Below are positions 53,422-55,748 of a stretch of DNA of 55,748 nt, piece after piece (position 1 is the first letter of the stretch; each line of letters begins with the position of its first letter). This DNA comes from JBJMHZ01 sp045807125 (lineage in GTDB: Bacteria; Actinomycetota; Actinomycetes; JAWWOL01), in assembly GCA_045807125.1 (NCBI GenBank), contig JBJMHZ010000011.1, forward strand, positions 1-55,748, read 5' to 3'. The notes under the pieces are model-generated. The model was not told the origin of the DNA. It worked only from the letters and a program-made list of their open reading frames with translations, and did not search any database. The position numbers and the translations under genes are program-made.

Positions 53422-54534
53422 GTGCCCGAGCCGATCGAGGTCCGCAAGGTGCCCATCGAGAGCGTGAGCGACGCCTCCGGGCTCGAGAAGCTCATCGCCG
53501 ACGGGGTGATCGAGGCCGACCGGGTGGTCGCCGTGATCGGCAAGACCGAGGGCAACGGCGGCGTCAACGACTACACCCGGATCATCGCCGACCGGGCGTT
53601 CCGCGACGTGCTCGTGGCGCGGGGCACGCGATCGACGGACGAGGCGAAGCAGATCCCGATCGTGTGGTCCGGCGGCACCGACGGCGTCATCTCGCCGCAC
53701 GCCACCATCTTCGCGACCGTGCCGGCCGAGCGCGCGCCGGCGACCGACGAGCCGAGGGTCAGCGTCGGCTGCGCGATGAGCGAGCAGCTACTGCCGGAGG
53801 ACATCGGCCAGCCGGCGATGGTCGAGAAGGTCGCGGCCGGCGTGCGGATCGCGATGGAGCGGGCCGGCATCACCGACCCGGCCGACGTCCACTACGTGCA
53901 GACGAAGACGCCGCTGCTGACCCTCGAGACCATCAACGACGCCAAGGGGCGCGGCAAGGACGTCGTCACCGAGGACACCCTGAAGTCCATGGACATCTCC
54001 AACTCCACGACCGCGCTCGGCATCGCCGTCGCGCTCGGCGAGATCGAGATGCCGCGCCCCGAGCAGATCCACAAGGACCTCTCGCTGTACTCGTCCGTCG
54101 CGTCCTGCTCGTCCGGCGTGGAGCTCGACCGCGCGCAGATCGTCGTGGTCGGCAACGTGCGCGGCATCGGCGGCCGCTACCGGGTCGGGCACGGCGTGAT
54201 GCGCGACGCGCTCGACGCCGACGGCGTGTGGGACGCGATCCGCAGCGCGGGCCTCGACCTGCCGGAGCGGCCGCACCACACCGACCTCGACGGCCGGCTG
54301 GTCAACGTGTTCCTCAAGTGCGAGGCTGACCCGTCCGGCCGGGTCCGCGGCCGGCGCAACATCATGCTGGACGACTCCGACGTGCACTGGCACCGGCAGA
54401 TCAAGTCCTGCGTCGGCGGGGTCACGGCGGCGGTGACCGGCGACCCGGCCGTGTTCGTGTCGGTGGCCGCCGTGCACCAGGGCCCGTCCGGCGGCGGGCC
54501 GGTCGCCGCGATCGTCGACCTCGGCCCGCGCTGA
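53422..54534 (+). CDS. Barbiturase / cyanuric acid hydrolase family enzyme
   Basis: A 370-aa ring-opening amidohydrolase of the AtzD/TrzD/barbiturase family, which has three repeats each with a Lys-Ser pair. Visible: Lys41 (IGKTEGNGG) with Ser83 (WSGGTDG), Lys162 (VQTKTPLL) with Ser230/231 (SVASCSSGVELD), and the third pair in VFLKCEAD and HQGPSGGGP. The family opens barbiturate to ureidomalonate or cyanurate to a biuret precursor. Barbiturase is favoured because a uracil-type permease and a Mo-hydroxylase are in the window. GTG 53422 with CAGGAGCAG upstream. Confidence 0.92.
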   Translation: MPEPIEVRKVPIESVSDASGLEKLIADGVIEADRVVAVIGKTEGNGGVNDYTRIIADRAFRDVLVARGTRSTDEAKQIPIVWSGGTDGVISPHATIFATVPAERAPATDEPRVSVGCAMSEQLLPEDIGQPAMVEKVAAGVRIAMERAGITDPADVHYVQTKTPLLTLETINDAKGRGKDVVTEDTLKSMDISNSTTALGIAVALGEIEMPRPEQIHKDLSLYSSVASCSSGVELDRAQIVVVGNVRGIGGRYRVGHGVMRDALDADGVWDAIRSAGLDLPERPHHTDLDGRLVNVFLKCEADPSGRVRGRRNIMLDDSDVHWHRQIKSCVGGVTAAVTGDPAVFVSVAAVHQGPSGGGPVAAIVDLGPR

Positions 54535-54904
54535 GCCGGCCCGTCGGATCGGGCGGGTCGCCCGGCGCAGGGCCCTGCTCGGGATCGTCAGGAGCTCACC
54601 GCGCGCGGGCGCGCGGGCGGCCGGGCGGGGCCGTCGTCTGCTACCCTTGGCATCGACCAATCGGCCGACCCGCACGGCTCCCGCCGCCGGGGCGGCCGAT
54701 GTGCAAGCGGAGCTCCGCTCCCACCCGCGCGGCCTTCGGGTCGCCGGGTCCGGTCCGGCAGGCGCGCACCCTGCGCCGGCCACGCGACGCGTCGCAGGAC
54801 GCGTCCGGTTCCGGAGGGCCCCGCTGCACATGGCGGGGCCTTCGTCGTTCCCACCGGCGGCGGCTCCCACCGGTCGGCACGGCTGGACGCCATGAGGAGG
54901 CCAC
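54535..54904 (+). promoter_or_regulatory. infC leader region
   Basis: 370 bp without a gene. TACCCT at 54642-54647 is a possible -10 element, without a clear -35. If so, the infC mRNA has a leader of about 250 nt, enough for an RNA-based control. The leader ends in the hairpin at 54817-54840 and the AGGAGG site just before infC. Confidence 0.45.
54817..54840 (+). terminator. Attenuator-like hairpin in the infC leader
   Basis: GGCCCCGC (54817-54824) pairs perfectly with GCGGGGCC (54833-54840) around an 8-nt loop, followed by the T-containing TTCGTCGTTC. It sits 65 bp before the infC start, so it may terminate transcription within the leader unless opened. Confidence 0.65.
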
Positions 54905-55748
54905 ATCAGCATCGAGCACCGCATCAACGAGCGGATCCGCGTCCCCGAGGTGCGCCTCGTCGGACCCAACGGCGAGCAGGTCGGCATCGTCGCGATCGGC
55001 GACGCGCTGCGCCTCGCGCAGGAGGCCGACCTCGACCTGGTCGAGGTCGCGCCCAACGAGCGACCGCCCGTCTGCAAGCTCATGGACTACGGCAAGTTCC
55101 GCTACGAGACCGCGCAGAAGGCCCGCGAGGCTCGCCGCAACCAGGCGCACACGGTCATCAAGGAGATGAAGCTCCGCCCGAAGATCGACCCGCACGACTA
55201 CGAGACCAAGAAGGGTCACGTCGTGCGGTTCCTGAAGGGCGGCGACAAGGTCAAGGTGACGATCATGTTCCGCGGTCGCGAGCAGTCCAGGCCCGAGCAG
55301 GGCTACCGGCTGCTGCAGCGCCTCGCCGAGGACGTGCAGGAGCTGGGCTACATCGAGGCCAACCCGCGCCAGGACGGGCGCAACATGACCATGGTGATGG
55401 CGCCGCACCGCACGGTGAAGGACCAGGCCAAGAGCGCGCGGGCAACGCACCCGGCGCGACCGGCGCGACCGGCGGACGCCCAGGGCGAGGACGACCTCGC
55501 CGAGGTCACCGATCCGGCTCTCGCGGCTCCCGAGCCGGCTCCGGCCGCGAGCCGCCCGGCCGCACCGACCGTGGTACGGGCCCCGGCGGGCACCGCAGCA
55601 CCGGCGGGCACTGCAGCACCGGCCGCGACCCGGCCGGCGGCCGCTGCGCCACCGGCCACCGCTGCGCCACCGGCGGCACCCGCGGCCAGTGCGCCACCGG
55701 CGGCACCGGCGGCACCGGCGGTACCCGCCACCCCGCGCCCGGCGGCCC
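54905..55748 (+). CDS. infC: Translation initiation factor IF-3, 3' end outside window
   Basis: Initiation factor controlling start-codon choice on the 30S subunit. The N-terminal domain (ISIEHRINERIRVPEVRLVG) and C-terminal domain (KIDPHDYETKKGHVVRFL, IMFRGREQSRPEQGYRLL) are standard to about residue 175. An Ala/Pro-rich tail of more than 100 residues follows and runs off the window. The start must be a non-standard ATC: the frame is closed by TGA at 54893-54895, no ATG/GTG/TTG lies before the conserved sequence, and GAGGAGG at 54894-54900 is correctly placed. AUU/AUC starts on infC are known as a means of IF-3 autoregulation. ATC 54911 is a second possibility. Confidence 0.94.
   Translation, partial: MSIEHRINERIRVPEVRLVGPNGEQVGIVAIGDALRLAQEADLDLVEVAPNERPPVCKLMDYGKFRYETAQKAREARRNQAHTVIKEMKLRPKIDPHDYETKKGHVVRFLKGGDKVKVTIMFRGREQSRPEQGYRLLQRLAEDVQELGYIEANPRQDGRNMTMVMAPHRTVKDQAKSARATHPARPARPADAQGEDDLAEVTDPALAAPEPAPAASRPAAPTVVRAPAGTAAPAGTAAPAATRPAAAAPPATAAPPAAPAASAPPAAPAAPAVPATPRPAA

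Noticed and set aside
1..55748. CRISPR arrays, tRNA or rRNA genes, insertion sequences, integrases
   Set aside because: No regularly spaced repeats, no tRNA-like cloverleaf and no transposase or integrase sequence were seen on either strand.

Overview
This window comes from the chromosome of a very GC-rich actinobacterium, probably of class Actinomycetes. The signs are GC-ending codons almost everywhere, frequent GTG starts, ATGA/GTGA-type gene overlaps, the rib order riboswitch-ribD-ribE-ribM-ribBA-ribH followed by a PH-domain gene, and an IF-3 of Streptomyces-like sequence. The genus cannot be given from sequence alone.

Layout. (1) 1-6.1 kb, + strand: a core block with the end of priA, def, fmt, rsmB, rpe, a REC-GGDEF regulator and a small helical protein. 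(2) 6.2-11.3 kb, +: an FMN riboswitch and the riboflavin operon with its RibM importer and a PH-domain membrane protein. (3) 11.3-13.0 kb, +: a MobA/MocA-like nucleotidyltransferase and an AhpD-family gene. The AhpD gene is interrupted by an in-frame TGA exactly where the second Cys of CxxC belongs, and a SECIS-like hairpin follows, so it is probably a selenoprotein. (4) 13.0-18.2 kb, -: an AllH/AllF/AllG-like (DUF2877/FdrA/DUF1116) carbamoyltransferase operon with a CynX-type MFS carrier. (5) 18.4-25.4 kb, +: a uracil-type NCS2 permease, a three-subunit molybdenum hydroxylase, CoxG and a nitrilase-family amidohydrolase. (6) 25.4-31.9 kb: a Rieske oxygenase (-), then an APH-like kinase and hydantoinase/oxoprolinase subunits A and B (+). 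(7) 32.0-50.1 kb, -: an unusual five-gene operon. It holds a 142-aa protein, a 412-aa protein, a 1129-aa protein, an intact endonuclease/exonuclease/phosphatase-fold enzyme and a 3922-aa protein with about 16 LysM-like units. None of the five has a signal peptide. (8) 50.6-54.5 kb, +: a CaiB-type CoA-transferase, a fused AccD/AccA-type carboxyltransferase and a barbiturase/cyanuric-acid-hydrolase-family enzyme. (9) 54.5 kb to the end: the infC leader, and infC itself starting at ATC and running off the window.

How the genes may fit together. The permease, Mo-hydroxylase, barbiturase-family enzyme, FdrA-type carbamoyltransferase, amidohydrolase, CoA-transferase and carboxyltransferase could form one oxidative pyrimidine route: uracil to barbiturate to ureidomalonate, then to carbamoyl phosphate plus a malonate unit. 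That route is an inference from gene families and proximity. Region 7 is the best candidate for an undescribed system, and the Sec-containing AhpD protein is the best-supported unusual gene.
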